Below are positions 34,158 to 45,000 of a stretch of DNA of 64,000 bases, one piece after another. The position numbers were made by a program, and so were the translations under genes. Within the stretch, counting starts at the first letter, position 1; the number at the start of each line of letters is the position of its first letter. The stretch is from assembly GCF_002338065.1 (NCBI RefSeq), contig NZ_DDHJ01000002.1, positions 187,414-251,413 of the forward strand. The letters are read 5' to 3'. Below the pieces are notes generated by a model, which did not search any database, was not told where the DNA came from, and saw nothing but the letters and a program-made list of their open reading frames with translations. The stretch is from Pseudomonas sp. UBA1879 (GTDB taxonomy: Bacteria; Pseudomonadota; Gammaproteobacteria; Pseudomonadales; Pseudomonadaceae).

Positions 34158-34607
34158 CTACACCAACCGATCAGGATTCACCGGCAGTGGCGCCGCAGGC
34201 TTGTTGTTCTGCTCTTTCAGCAGGTCACGAATCTCAGTCAGCAGAGTTTCTTGCGGAGACGGCGCAGGCGGAACGGAAGGGGCTTTGGCTTCTTCGCGTT
34301 TCAGGCGGTTGATCGCCTTCACGCCCATGAAGATCGCAAACGCCACGATGATGAAGTCGACCACGGTCTGGATGAATTTGCCGTAGGCCAGCACCACCGC
34401 AGGGGCTGGGCCATTCGCTGCCCGGAGGGTAATTGCCAGATCACTGAAGTCCACGCCGCCAATCAGCAGCCCCAGGGGCGGCATGATTACATCGCCGACG
34501 AACGACGAAACGATCTTGCCGAATGCCGCGCCAATGATGATACCGACGGCCATGTCGACCACATTTCCTTTGACGGCAAAGGCTTTGAACTCGCTTAGTA
34601 CGCTCAT
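34158..34607 (-). CDS. mscL: Large-conductance mechanosensitive channel
   Basis: A protein of 149 residues with AAGGAA upstream. The N-terminal amphipathic helix (MSVLSEFKAFAVKGNVVDMAVGIIIGAAFGKIV) leads into TM1, the periplasmic loop carries GGVDFSDLAITL, and TM2 is FIQTVVDFIIVAFAIFMGVKAINRL. A cytoplasmic bundle LLTEIRDLLKEQ follows. It opens under membrane tension to release solutes on hypo-osmotic shock. The length is a little above the 136 of E. coli owing to a longer linker rich in Pro before the last helix and a short tail. Confidence 0.96.
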   Translation of the reverse strand: MSVLSEFKAFAVKGNVVDMAVGIIIGAAFGKIVSSFVGDVIMPPLGLLIGGVDFSDLAITLRAANGPAPAVVLAYGKFIQTVVDFIIVAFAIFMGVKAINRLKREEAKAPSVPPAPSPQETLLTEIRDLLKEQNNKPAAPLPVNPDRLV

Positions 34608-34804
34608 GGTGTATTCCTTTGTTACAGATGAGGGTGGTGAATGCAGTGTATGTCAGCTACACGCATCCCGCGTAATCCATTCAATCGACCGGCTTCGATC
34701 CTGTTAGTTTTACGGAATCGTCCAGAAAGGTGTTCGCGCGGGCCATGACACGCGGGCGTTCCAGGCATGGGGTATGATTGCCCCTTTTTTGCGGCGGGGG
34801 TTCC

Positions 34805-36175
34805 ATGGCCAAGGCCAAACGCATGTATGGCTGCACCGAGTGCGGCGCGACCTTTCCCAAATGGGCCGGGCAATGCAGCGAATGCGGCGCCTGGAATACG
34901 CTGACCGAAACCATGATTGAGAGCGGCGGCGCGGCGGCACCTGCAGGCCGTGGCGGATGGGCGGGGCAGCAAGCGCAGATCAAGACCCTGGCTGAAGTCA
35001 GCATCGAGGAGATCCCACGCTTCTCTACCAATTCTGCCGAGCTGGACCGTGTACTGGGCGGCGGTCTGGTGGACGGCTCGGTGGTGCTGATTGGCGGCGA
35101 CCCGGGCATCGGCAAGTCAACGATCCTGCTGCAAACCCTCTGCGCCATCGCCGAACGCATGCCAGCACTGTACGTCACCGGCGAGGAATCACAGCAGCAG
35201 GTCGCCATGCGCGCCCGTCGTCTGGGTCTGCCTCAAGACAAACTGCGGGTGATGACCGAAACCTCCATCGAAACCATCATTGCCACGGCGCGTATCGAAC
35301 AGCCGAAAGTCATGGTGATCGACTCGATCCAGACCATTTTCACCGAGCAGTTGCAGTCGGCCCCCGGTGGCGTGGCGCAGGTGCGCGAGAGCGCGGCGTT
35401 GTTGGTGCGCTATGCGAAACAGAGCGGCACGGCCATTTTTCTCGTCGGCCACGTGACGAAAGAGGGGGCATTGGCCGGCCCTCGCGTACTCGAACACATG
35501 GTCGACACCGTGCTGTATTTCGAAGGCGAATCGGATGGCCGTTTGCGTTTGCTGCGGGCGGTGAAAAACCGTTTTGGCGCGGTCAACGAGTTGGGTGTGT
35601 TCGGCATGACCGACAAAGGTTTGAAAGAAGTCTCCAATCCGTCGGCGATCTTTCTGACACGCGCGCAGGAAGCCGTCGCCGGCAGTGTGGTCATGGCCAC
35701 ATGGGAAGGCACGCGTCCGATGCTGGTGGAAGTGCAGGCGCTGGTGGATGACAGCCACCTGTCGAACCCGCGTCGCGTCACGCTGGGCCTGGACCAGAAC
35801 CGGCTGGCGATGCTGCTGGCTGTTCTGCACCGCCACGGTGGAATTCCTACACACGATCAAGACGTCTTCTTGAACGTGGTGGGCGGGGTCAAAGTGCTGG
35901 AAACCGCATCTGACCTCGCGCTGATGGCGGCTGTGATGTCGAGCCTGCGCAATCGGGCGTTGCCGGGGGACCTGCTGGTGTTTGGCGAAGTGGGTCTTTC
36001 AGGGGAAGTGCGGCCGGTGCCCAGCGGGCAGGAACGCCTGAAAGAAGCTGCCAAACATGGCTTCAAACGCGCCATCGTGCCCAAGGGCAACGCACCGAAA
36101 GAGGCGCCGCCCGGTCTGACCGTTGTCGCCGTGACCCGACTGGATCAGGCGCTGGATGCGTTGTTTGAGGAATGA
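34805..36175 (+). CDS. radA: DNA repair protein RadA (Sms)
   Basis: A protein of 456 residues starting at MAKAKRMYG. A four-Cys zinc finger (Cys10, Cys13, Cys24, Cys27) is followed by the RecA-like ATPase: Walker A GDPGIGKST near 97, the RadA-specific KNRFG near 254-258 (in the stretch KNRFGAVNELGVF), and a Lon-protease-like C-terminal domain (VGGVKVLETASDLALMAAVMSS, FGEVGLSGEVRPV). RadA drives branch migration in recombination. The short open extension upstream is discarded because the zinc-finger start is conserved. It converges with the PilZ gene across a REP doublet. Confidence 0.96.
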   Translation: MAKAKRMYGCTECGATFPKWAGQCSECGAWNTLTETMIESGGAAAPAGRGGWAGQQAQIKTLAEVSIEEIPRFSTNSAELDRVLGGGLVDGSVVLIGGDPGIGKSTILLQTLCAIAERMPALYVTGEESQQQVAMRARRLGLPQDKLRVMTETSIETIIATARIEQPKVMVIDSIQTIFTEQLQSAPGGVAQVRESAALLVRYAKQSGTAIFLVGHVTKEGALAGPRVLEHMVDTVLYFEGESDGRLRLLRAVKNRFGAVNELGVFGMTDKGLKEVSNPSAIFLTRAQEAVAGSVVMATWEGTRPMLVEVQALVDDSHLSNPRRVTLGLDQNRLAMLLAVLHRHGGIPTHDQDVFLNVVGGVKVLETASDLALMAAVMSSLRNRALPGDLLVFGEVGLSGEVRPVPSGQERLKEAAKHGFKRAIVPKGNAPKEAPPGLTVVAVTRLDQALDALFEE

Positions 36176-36202
36176 CTGAGAGTAGCCGGCTTGCACTTAA
36201 CC

Positions 36203-36293
36203 TGTGGGAGCCGGCTTGCTGGCGAAAGCGTCAGGTCAGGCACCTCTATGCTGATTGACACCCCGCCTTCGCCAGCAAGCCGGCTCCCACAGG
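36203..36293. repeat. REP doublet (REPIN), GGAGCCGGCTTGCTGGCGAA class
   Basis: Inverted arms from TGTGGGAGCCGGC (36203) to GGCTCCCACAGG (36293), 91 bp. A lone fragment AGCCGGCTTGC sits just before it (36184-36194). Confidence 0.9.
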
Positions 36294-36319
36294 GTTAGTG
36301 TTCGGCCGAAGATCGGCGG

Positions 36320-36688
36320 CTACACCTCAATCAACGCTCCCAACTCCCGCTCCAACTCGTCATGATCGGCCAGGTTCAACTCGATCAAACGGCGCAGGTG
36401 GGTCACCGATTCCAGCCCGATGTGTTCGCACACGAAGCCCAGATGGTTGTGATCGTCGTGGGTCAGCCTGACTTCCATCTGCACGTCGATATCGACGTTC
36501 AAATGGATGTCGACGATGAACGGCTCATCGGGATTACCCAGCCAGGGTGACGGCCGCTCGATCAGCAGCCCTTTGAGCGACAGGTCGATCAAGTGGACCG
36601 GCCAGCTCTTGGCGCCTTGGGTCAGTTCGGTCTTGGCATCGAACGCAATACGTTTGAAACGGCGACGGTCTTCGTGGGCATCGGTCAT
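36320..36688 (-). CDS. mapZ: PilZ c-di-GMP receptor, MapZ-like
   Basis: A protein of 122 residues from MTDAHEDRRRF; the upstream extension is rejected because AGGAGA precedes this ATG. It is a single-domain PilZ protein: the c-di-GMP-binding RRRFKR at 8-13 and DLSLKG (DxSxxG), then a beta-barrel and a C-terminal helix (VTHLRRLIELNLADHDELERELGAL). The N-terminus, the IAFDA continuation and the C-terminal helix agree with P. aeruginosa PA4608/MapZ as I remember it. MapZ binds the chemotaxis methyltransferase CheR1 when loaded with c-di-GMP. The neighbours radA and cstA are also those of PA4608. Orthology is an inference from sequence recall plus synteny. Confidence 0.85.
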   Translation of the reverse strand: MTDAHEDRRRFKRIAFDAKTELTQGAKSWPVHLIDLSLKGLLIERPSPWLGNPDEPFIVDIHLNVDIDVQMEVRLTHDDHNHLGFVCEHIGLESVTHLRRLIELNLADHDELERELGALIEV

Positions 36689-36837
36689 GACGCGACTTCT
36701 CCTGGCCGTATGGCGGCAACTGCGTTGACTATAGGACAAATCCCGCGCTAGACCATCGTGGGGGTGGCCTTTCGCTCCAGCAGCGCTAAACTCTCGTTGC
36801 TGCTAAAAACACTCCACTCTGCTGGAAACACAAAAAA

Positions 36838-38907
36838 ATGAAAAATAATAATAGTCTGCTGCGCCACGTGCCCTGGCTGATTGTTGCGATTCTTGGGGCG
36901 TGCGCCCTCGGAGTGGTTGCATTGCGTCGGGGAGAAGCAATCAACGCACTCTGGATCGTGGTCGCCGCGGTCGCCATCTATCTGGTCGCTTATCGTTACT
37001 ACAGCCTGTTCATCGCCACGCGCGTCATGCAGCTGGACCCGACACGGGCCACCCCTGCAGTGCTGAACAACGACGGTCTGGATTATGTCCCGACCAACAA
37101 ACACATTCTCTTCGGTCACCACTTTGCCGCCATCGCCGGTGCAGGCCCGCTGGTCGGTCCGGTGCTCGCCGCGCAAATGGGTTATCTGCCCGGCACGCTG
37201 TGGCTGATCGCCGGCGTGGTCTTGGCCGGTGCGGTGCAGGATTTCATGATCCTGTTCCTCTCCACACGCCGTAACGGCCGCTCGCTGGGCGACATGGTCC
37301 GCGAGGAAATGGGCCGCGTTCCCGGCACCATCGCCTTGTTCGGCTGCTTCCTGATCATGATCATCATCCTCGCCGTGCTGGCGCTGATCGTGGTGAAGGC
37401 CCTGGCCGAAAGCCCGTGGGGCATGTTCACGGTCATGGCGACGATCCCGATCGCGATGTTCATGGGCGTCTACATGCGCTTCATTCGTCCAGGGCGCATC
37501 GGCGAAATTTCCATCATTGGCGTCGTGCTGTTGCTGCTGTCGATCTGGGTCGGCGGCCAAGTGGCAGCGAGCCCTGAATGGGCACCGCTGTTCACGTTCA
37601 CCGGCGTGCAGATCACCTGGATGCTGGTGGGTTATGGCTTCGTCGCCGCCATGCTGCCAGTGTGGCTGGTGCTCGCCCCTCGCGATTACCTGTCCACGTT
37701 CCTGAAAATCGGCACCATCATCGCGCTGGCGATCGGCATTCTGATCCTCGCGCCTGAGCTGAAAATGCCGGCCTTGACCCAGTTCACCGACGGCACCGGC
37801 CCGGTCTGGAAAGGCACGCTGTTCCCGTTCCTGTTCATCACCATCGCCTGCGGTGCCGTTTCCGGTTTTCACGCGCTGATCTCCTCGGGCACCACGCCGA
37901 AGCTGCTGGATAACGAAGTCAACGCCCGTTACATCGGTTACGGCGGCATGCTGATGGAGTCGTTCGTGGCGATCATGGCCATGGTGGCGGCGTCGGTCAT
38001 CGAACCAGGCGTCTACTTCGCCATGAACAGCCCGGCGGCCATCGTGGGTACTGACGTCAACGCGGTCGCCCAGATGGTCAGCAGCTGGGGCTTTGTGATT
38101 ACCCCGGATCAACTGGTGGCGACCGCGAAGGACATTGGCGAGAACACCATTCTGGCCCGTGCTGGTGGCGCGCCAACGCTCGCAGTGGGTATCGCGCAGA
38201 TCCTGCACCAAGCGTTCCCTGGGCAGAACACCATGGCGTTCTGGTACCACTTCGCGATCCTGTTCGAAGCGCTGTTCATCCTGACCGCAGTGGACGCCGG
38301 TACCCGTGCCGGTCGTTTCATGCTGCAAGACCTGCTCGGCAGCTTCGTGCCTGCGCTGAAACGCACCGAATCGTGGACCGCCAACGCCATCGGCACCGGG
38401 GGCTGCGTCGCGCTGTGGGGTTACCTGCTGTACCAAGGCGTGATCGATCCACTGGGCGGTATCAACACCCTGTGGCCGCTGTTCGGTATCTCCAACCAGA
38501 TGCTGGCGGGTATTGCGCTGATGTTGGCCACCGTCGTGCTGATCAAGATGAAACGTCAGCAATACGCGTGGGTCACGATTCTCCCCGCTTCCTGGCTGCT
38601 GATCTGCACCGTGACCGCAGGCCTCATCAAGCTGTTCGACCCGAGCCCCGCCGTCGGCTTCCTGGCTCTGGCCAAGAAATACAGTGCAGCCGCTGAAGCC
38701 GGCCAGATCATCGCGCCGGCAAAAACCGCCGATCAGATGCAGCACGTGATCTTCAACGCGTACACCAACGCCGCGCTGACCACGCTGTTCCTGTTCGTGG
38801 TGTTGAGCATCCTGTTCTACGCGATCAAGGTCGGTCGTGCGGCGTGGGTCAAGAAAGAGCGCAGCGACAAGGAAGCGCCGTTCCAAGCCTTCCCGAAAAC
38901 CCATTGA
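36838..38907 (+). CDS. cstA: Carbon-starvation-family transporter, CstA/BtsT type (pyruvate or peptides)
   Basis: A protein of 689 residues with about 16 hydrophobic segments. Family blocks: YRYYSLFIATRVMQLDPTRATPA, NDGLDYVPTNKHILFGHHFAAIAGAGPLVGPVLAAQMGYLPG, GAVQDFMILFLSTRRNGRSLGDMVREEMG, and SGFHALISSGTTPKLL. CstA and its paralogue BtsT (YjiY) carry peptides or pyruvate with protons. The downstream ybdD/yjiX and yjiA genes repeat the E. coli btsT-yjiX-yjiA order, leaning towards the pyruvate transporter. The start sits after GGAAAC in an A-rich leader (ACAAAAAAATGAAAAAT). Confidence 0.92.
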   Translation: MKNNNSLLRHVPWLIVAILGACALGVVALRRGEAINALWIVVAAVAIYLVAYRYYSLFIATRVMQLDPTRATPAVLNNDGLDYVPTNKHILFGHHFAAIAGAGPLVGPVLAAQMGYLPGTLWLIAGVVLAGAVQDFMILFLSTRRNGRSLGDMVREEMGRVPGTIALFGCFLIMIIILAVLALIVVKALAESPWGMFTVMATIPIAMFMGVYMRFIRPGRIGEISIIGVVLLLLSIWVGGQVAASPEWAPLFTFTGVQITWMLVGYGFVAAMLPVWLVLAPRDYLSTFLKIGTIIALAIGILILAPELKMPALTQFTDGTGPVWKGTLFPFLFITIACGAVSGFHALISSGTTPKLLDNEVNARYIGYGGMLMESFVAIMAMVAASVIEPGVYFAMNSPAAIVGTDVNAVAQMVSSWGFVITPDQLVATAKDIGENTILARAGGAPTLAVGIAQILHQAFPGQNTMAFWYHFAILFEALFILTAVDAGTRAGRFMLQDLLGSFVPALKRTESWTANAIGTGGCVALWGYLLYQGVIDPLGGINTLWPLFGISNQMLAGIALMLATVVLIKMKRQQYAWVTILPASWLLICTVTAGLIKLFDPSPAVGFLALAKKYSAAAEAGQIIAPAKTADQMQHVIFNAYTNAALTTLFLFVVLSILFYAIKVGRAAWVKKERSDKEAPFQAFPKTH

Positions 38908-38933
38908 GTGCGCTGTAAAGCGAGGAGCTGTGT

Positions 38934-39131
38934 ATGTTCAATGACCTGAGTCGTCTGGGTAAATATCTGGGTCAGGCTGCGCGCCTGATGGTCGGCATGC
39001 CGGACTACGATAACTACGTTGAGCATATGCAGAAGACCCACCCGGACAAGCCGGTGATGTCGTACGAGGCGTTCTTTCGCGAGCGTCAAGATGCGCGTTA
39101 CGGTGGGAAGGGTGGGCCGAAGTGTTGTTGA
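38934..39131 (+). CDS. ybdD: YbdD/YjiX family small protein (DUF466)
   Basis: A protein of 65 residues, starting 26 bases after the cstA stop with GAGGAG upstream. The family pattern is clear: GMPDYDNYVEHMQKTHPDKPVMSYEAFFRERQDARYG, ending in GGPKCC with two Cys. It is a soluble cytosolic protein of unknown biochemical role that always accompanies CstA/BtsT transporters. Confidence 0.93.
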   Translation: MFNDLSRLGKYLGQAARLMVGMPDYDNYVEHMQKTHPDKPVMSYEAFFRERQDARYGGKGGPKCC

Positions 39132-39165
39132 GAGGTAAATAGCGCGAGCTTGCGAGCTTTACATA

Positions 39166-39254
39166 TGTGGGAGCCGGCTTGCTGGCGAATGCGATAAATC
39201 AGTCGATGTCGATGTGACTGATCTGACGCCTTCGCCAGCAAGCCGGCTCCCACA
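39166..39254. repeat. REP doublet (REPIN), GGAGCCGGCTTGCTGGCGAA class
   Basis: Inverted arms from TGTGGGAGCCGGC (39166) to GGCTCCCACA (39254), 89 bp, between co-directional ybdD and yjiA. Its position inside a likely operon means it could form a stem in the shared transcript. Confidence 0.88.
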
Positions 39255-39302
39255 ATGCAATCATCGTTATCGCCACAAATTCGCGTTGCATTGGAGATAT
39301 TT

Positions 39303-40274
39303 GTGTTCACACCCATCCCCGTCACCGTGCTGAGCGGCTTTCTCGGCGCGGGCAAGACCACGCTGTTGCGTCACCTGCTCAAGGCAGAGCACGGCCTGAA
39401 AATCGCTGTGATCGAAAACGAATTCAGCGACGCCGGGGTGGACACCCAACTGCTCGGCGATGAGCCGGTGCAGGTGATGACCCTGTCCAACGGCTGCGTG
39501 TGCTGCACCATTCACACCGACCTGACCAAGGCGCTGGTCTTGTTGCTGGAGCGGTTGGACAGTGGCGAAATCGCTTTTGACCGTCTGGTGATCGAATGCA
39601 CCGGCCTTGCCGACCCGGCTCCTGTCGCTCAAACGTTCTTCATCGACGAAGAACTGCGCGAGCGTTACATCCTCGACGGCATCATCACGCTGGTCGACGC
39701 CGCCCACGCCGACACCCATCTGGAGCAGACCATTGCTCAGGCGCAGATCGGCTTTGCCGACCGCCTGCTGGTGAGCAAGACCGATCTGGTGGACGAAGCG
39801 ACCTTCCAGGCATTGAGCGAGCGCCTGACCCGCATCAACCGACGTGCGCCGATCCGCGTGGTCGAACACGGCCAGATCGATCTGGCGCAATTGCTGGACG
39901 TGCGCGGTTTCAACCTGAACGCCGACGTCGGCGGCATGGTGCTTCGCCCTGCGGCGCCTGCAGGTCGCGGGATCGACCGCATCAGCAGCCTGGTACTGCG
40001 CAGCGACGCAGCCTTGGATCTCGACAAACTCAGCACCTTCATGAACGACCTGCTGGAAGAACACGGCAAGCAATTGCTGCGTTACAAGGGCGTCCTCAAC
40101 ATCGCGGGCGAAGACCGCAAGCTAGTGTTTCAGGGCGTGCTGAAGCTGTATGGCTTCGATTTCGACGTGGAGTGGGGCACCGACGAAAAGCGCGAAAGCG
40201 TGATCGTGTTCATCGCTGACGATCTGCCGGAAGAGAAGATTCGAGAAGGGTTTGCGAAGGTGGCGGCGGAATGA
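39303..40274 (+). CDS. yjiA: COG0523 GTP-binding metallochaperone, YjiA/CobW type
   Basis: A protein of 323 residues from a GTG start (39303) with GGAG six bases upstream. It is a P-loop GTPase: Walker A LGAGKTT (14-20), the metal-site signature NGCVCCTIHTDL, CTGLADPAPV (switch) and SKTDLVDE (guanine recognition). The C-terminal CobW domain ends at LPEEKIREGFAKV. The family hands over zinc, nickel or cobalt. Here it accompanies cstA-ybdD, as in E. coli, although a REP doublet separates it. An upstream reading through the REP is possible but not credible. Confidence 0.92.
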   Translation: MFTPIPVTVLSGFLGAGKTTLLRHLLKAEHGLKIAVIENEFSDAGVDTQLLGDEPVQVMTLSNGCVCCTIHTDLTKALVLLLERLDSGEIAFDRLVIECTGLADPAPVAQTFFIDEELRERYILDGIITLVDAAHADTHLEQTIAQAQIGFADRLLVSKTDLVDEATFQALSERLTRINRRAPIRVVEHGQIDLAQLLDVRGFNLNADVGGMVLRPAAPAGRGIDRISSLVLRSDAALDLDKLSTFMNDLLEEHGKQLLRYKGVLNIAGEDRKLVFQGVLKLYGFDFDVEWGTDEKRESVIVFIADDLPEEKIREGFAKVAAE

Positions 40275-40393
40275 TCCGCAACCTCACGGCTGACTGACAC
40301 ACCGCACGTCCACTGTGGGAGCCGGCTTGGTGCGGGCAGCGATCCGACGAAAGCGGCAGCACAGACACATGGAGGTTGAATGACACGTTGTAG

Positions 40394-40485
40394 CTGTAGG
40401 AGTGAGCTTGCTCGCGATTGCTTCGTCTCATTCAGCACTCTGGTGTCTGAAATGATGCAATCGCGAGCAAGCTCACTCCTACAGG
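40394..40485. repeat. REP doublet (REPIN), GAGTGAGCTTGCTCGCGATTG class
   Basis: Inverted arms (40394-40420 and 40459-40485) are exact reverse complements. An additional single half REP of the GGAGCCGGCTTG class is at 40314-40334. Both lie between yjiA and glyA. Confidence 0.88.
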
Positions 40486-40504
40486 CCATGGCGTAGCCCT
40501 AAAG

Positions 40505-40535
40505 AAAAAAGCCCGGCGCTGAAGCCGGGCTTTTT
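40505..40535. terminator. Bidirectional rho-independent terminator
   Basis: GCCCGGC (40511-40517) and GCCGGGC (40524-40530), with AAAAAA before and TTTTT after. It serves converging yjiA and glyA. Confidence 0.92.
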
Positions 40536-40553
40536 CACATCACGCCTACGCTA

Positions 40554-41807
<1,254 letters not shown>

Positions 41808-41937
41808 GGCGGTCCTCGGGGATCGGGCAGTAGAAAAGGGGGGCATTCTACAACATCGCGTTTTATCTGGCATATGAAAGGCGGTCATGTGCTGGACAAG
41901 CGGTTTTCATACGGTTAAAAGGTCGACGAGCCACTCC

Positions 41938-42027
41938 GTGGGAGCCGGCTTGCTGGCGAAAGTGGTGTGCCATTCGACATCACAGTGTCTGACCTGCCGC
42001 ATTCGCCAGCAAGCCGGCTCCCACAAG
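41938..42027. repeat. REP doublet (REPIN), GGAGCCGGCTTGCTGGCGAA class
   Basis: Inverted arms from CGTGGGAGCCGGC (41938) to GGCTCCCACAA (42027). It lies between morA and glyA, which both run leftward, 25 bases beyond the morA stop side. Confidence 0.88.
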
Positions 42028-42052
42028 GAATGCAGCGGCAGTCGTTTCTCCG

Positions 42053-45000
42053 TCAATCCAGCATGAACAGCGCATCATTGCTGAATTGCGCCTCGAACCG
42101 CTGTGCCGGCATCGGACGACCGAACAGGTAGCCCTGCACTTCGTCGCAACCATGCTCGCGCAGAAATTCCAGCTGTTCGTACGTTTCGACGCCCTCGGCG
42201 ATGACCGCCAAGTTCAGGCTATGGGCCATGGCGATGATTGCGCGGGCGATCTGCGCGTCTTGCTCGCCCGAGGGCAAACCGTCGACGAATGTACGGTCGA
42301 TTTTCAGCACGTCGATGGGGAACTGCTTGAGGTAGTTCAACGACGAGTAACCCGTACCGAAGTCGTCGACGGCGATGCTCAGCCCCAAACGCTTCAAACC
42401 GTCGAGGATTTGCATGGCCTCGCTGACCTCACGCATCAGGATACTTTCCGTCAGCTCAAGCTCCAGACAGGCAGGCGACAGCCCGGTCTCCTGAAGAATG
42501 TTGGCGATGCGCATCCCGAGTTGTCCATCGGAGAACTGGCGCGCGGAAATGTTGACCGAGACCTTTGGCACACGAACCTTCGCCTTGTGCCATTCGCGCA
42601 ACTGACGACAGGCTTCCTTGATCACCCATTCACCGACCTCGACCACAAGCCCCAGCTCTTCGAGCACCGGAATGAAATCCCCGGGCGGCACCAGTCCACG
42701 GGTTGGATGGCGCCAGCGCAACAGGGCTTCGGTCCCGGTCAGGCGCTTACCGTCGCCGCTGAATTGCGGTTGGTAATAAAGGGTGAATTCCTCCTGCTCC
42801 AGCGCGTGACGCAGGTCGCTTTCCAGCTCCAGCCGCTCCAGGGCGCTGGCATTCATGTCCGCCTGATAGAACTGGAAGTTGTTCTTGCCGCGCTCCTTGG
42901 CGTGATACATCGCGGTGTCGGCGTTTTTCATCAACTGGCTGAGCTCATTGCCGTCTTGCGGACTGAGGGCAATCCCGATACTGGCCGTGACGAAGAACTC
43001 GCGGCCTTCAAGCACGAACGGTTTGACCAGACTGGCGAGGATCTGCTCAGCCACGTGGATGGCGCGGGTCAACGCCGCCTGCTGTGTCGCGCCCGGTTGC
43101 AGCAGCAGGGTGAATTCGTCGCCGCCCATGCGTGCGACGGTGTCGTCGTCGGCCACGCACTCCAGAAGCCGCGCGGCCATATCTTTAAGCATGCGGTCGC
43201 CGGCGGCATGACCCAAGGAGTCGTTGATCGGCTTGAAGCGGTCAAGGTCCAGAAACATCAGCACCACCCACGCCTGCTGGCGTTCGGCGTGCTGCAGCGC
43301 CGTATGCAGGCGGTCCTGAAACAGCGTGCGGTTTGGCAAGTGTGTCAGAGCGTCGTAATACGCCAGACGATGAATGCGCTGCTCGCTGGCTTTGCGCTCG
43401 CTGATGTCACTGAAGAAGCACACGTAACTGGCCAGGTCGCCTTCGTCGTCGAACACTGCGGTGATGCCGACCCACGCCGGATAATGCTCGCCATCCCGAC
43501 GCTTCAGCCACAGCTCTCCCTCCCAACTGCCCCGTTGATGCAACTGCTTGAGGATGTACCCCAACTGGGCTTCCTGCTGGTTTTCGACGGTCAACATCAT
43601 GGGGAGTTGGTCGAGTACTTGCGACATCTCGTAACCACTGACGCGGCTGAATGCGTCGTTCGCCTGCACGATATAACCGGCGGGGTCGGTGATGAGAATC
43701 GCCGAGGTCGAGTGTTCGAATACCGTCGCTGCCATGCGCAGGTCTTTTTCCGCGCGACGCTGCTGACTGATATCACGACCTACGCCGAGAATGCCTTCGA
43801 AGCCACCGGACTCGTCCCACAGCAATACCAGCCGCAACTCGACCGGGATCTTGCGCCCGTCAGCGCGTAGGCAGTCGAACAGATACAGCTGCGTGGTGAT
43901 TTCGTTGCGCAACGCCGCCAGCGATTCGGGCTTGTTGAGCGCCTTGCCGATACGGTGCAGCAGGCCCTGAAGATTCGCCAATTGCTGAGGATTGGCGAAG
44001 ATCGAATTCCAGCCGTTGGTCAGTATCCACTCGGCGCTGTAACCCAGGACGGTGTTGACCGACGGGCTGACGTAGTTGGGGCGCAGCTTCGGGTTGGTGG
44101 AAAAAATCACGTCGCTGATGCTTTCCGCCAACATCCGATAACGCTGTTCGCTGTCCCGCAGCGACTGGCTGGCCTCGATTTGTTCGGTGATGTCCTTGGC
44201 AACCCCGATGATGCGCGTGACCCGGCCGTTCTTGTCCAGCTCAAGCGCTTGCTCGCGGATATCGAAACGCCGCCAGTGACCGTCGCGGTTTCTGAAGCGC
44301 AGCTGGCATTGGGTAAGGGCTTTGTGGCCTTCTTCGCTGCGGGCCAGACGCAGCTGCTCATAGGCCTCGGTGTCTTCCGGGTGCAACAGCATCACCCAGA
44401 AATACTCGCCCATCTGCTGCAGCTCGTCCTTGCTGTAGCCGAGGGTCTGTCCCAGATGGTGGTTGCTGTAGATCATGCGGCGGCTGATCACGTCCTGCAC
44501 GTACAAATGATCGGGCACGGTGCGCACCACGTCCGACCAGAAGCTTTCACGCTCCTGCAGGGCCAGTTCAGTCTGCTTGCGGTTGGTGATGTCGTTGATG
44601 TTCAGAATGACGGCGTTGAAGTCCTCGGGCTGCTCGGGCAGTCGGACCACCAGCCACAGGTGATGCTCATTGCCGTCAGCGTTGGGCAGGAGGATTTCCA
44701 GTTCCAGTTGGGGCAGGCGGTCAAGCACGGCGCTGATCAGCTGTACGCCGATCCCTGTCTGCGAGCGAGGGCAACCCTCGATCAAGTGCTGCCAGGCCTG
44801 CGCAGACGACCCGACGTTCAGCAGCGTGGCCGCCACCTGATTGACTTCCGTGATGCGCAGCTGACGCAACAGGGCGGGCAGTTGGTCCGGGTGATTCCGC
44901 AGCCGTTGGTGCAGGTCATCGCTGGAGGTCAATTGCAGGTGCTTGAAATACTCCGGCAGGCCGGACAGATCCAGCACGCACAGGGCCACGCCAGTGCCCT

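Noticed and set aside
36748..38904. A 718-codon open frame antisense to cstA
   Set aside because: It mirrors the cstA frame in high-G+C DNA, is composed of charged low-complexity sequence (His, Gln, Arg, Asp) and has no family resemblance. The sense frame is a full CstA protein.
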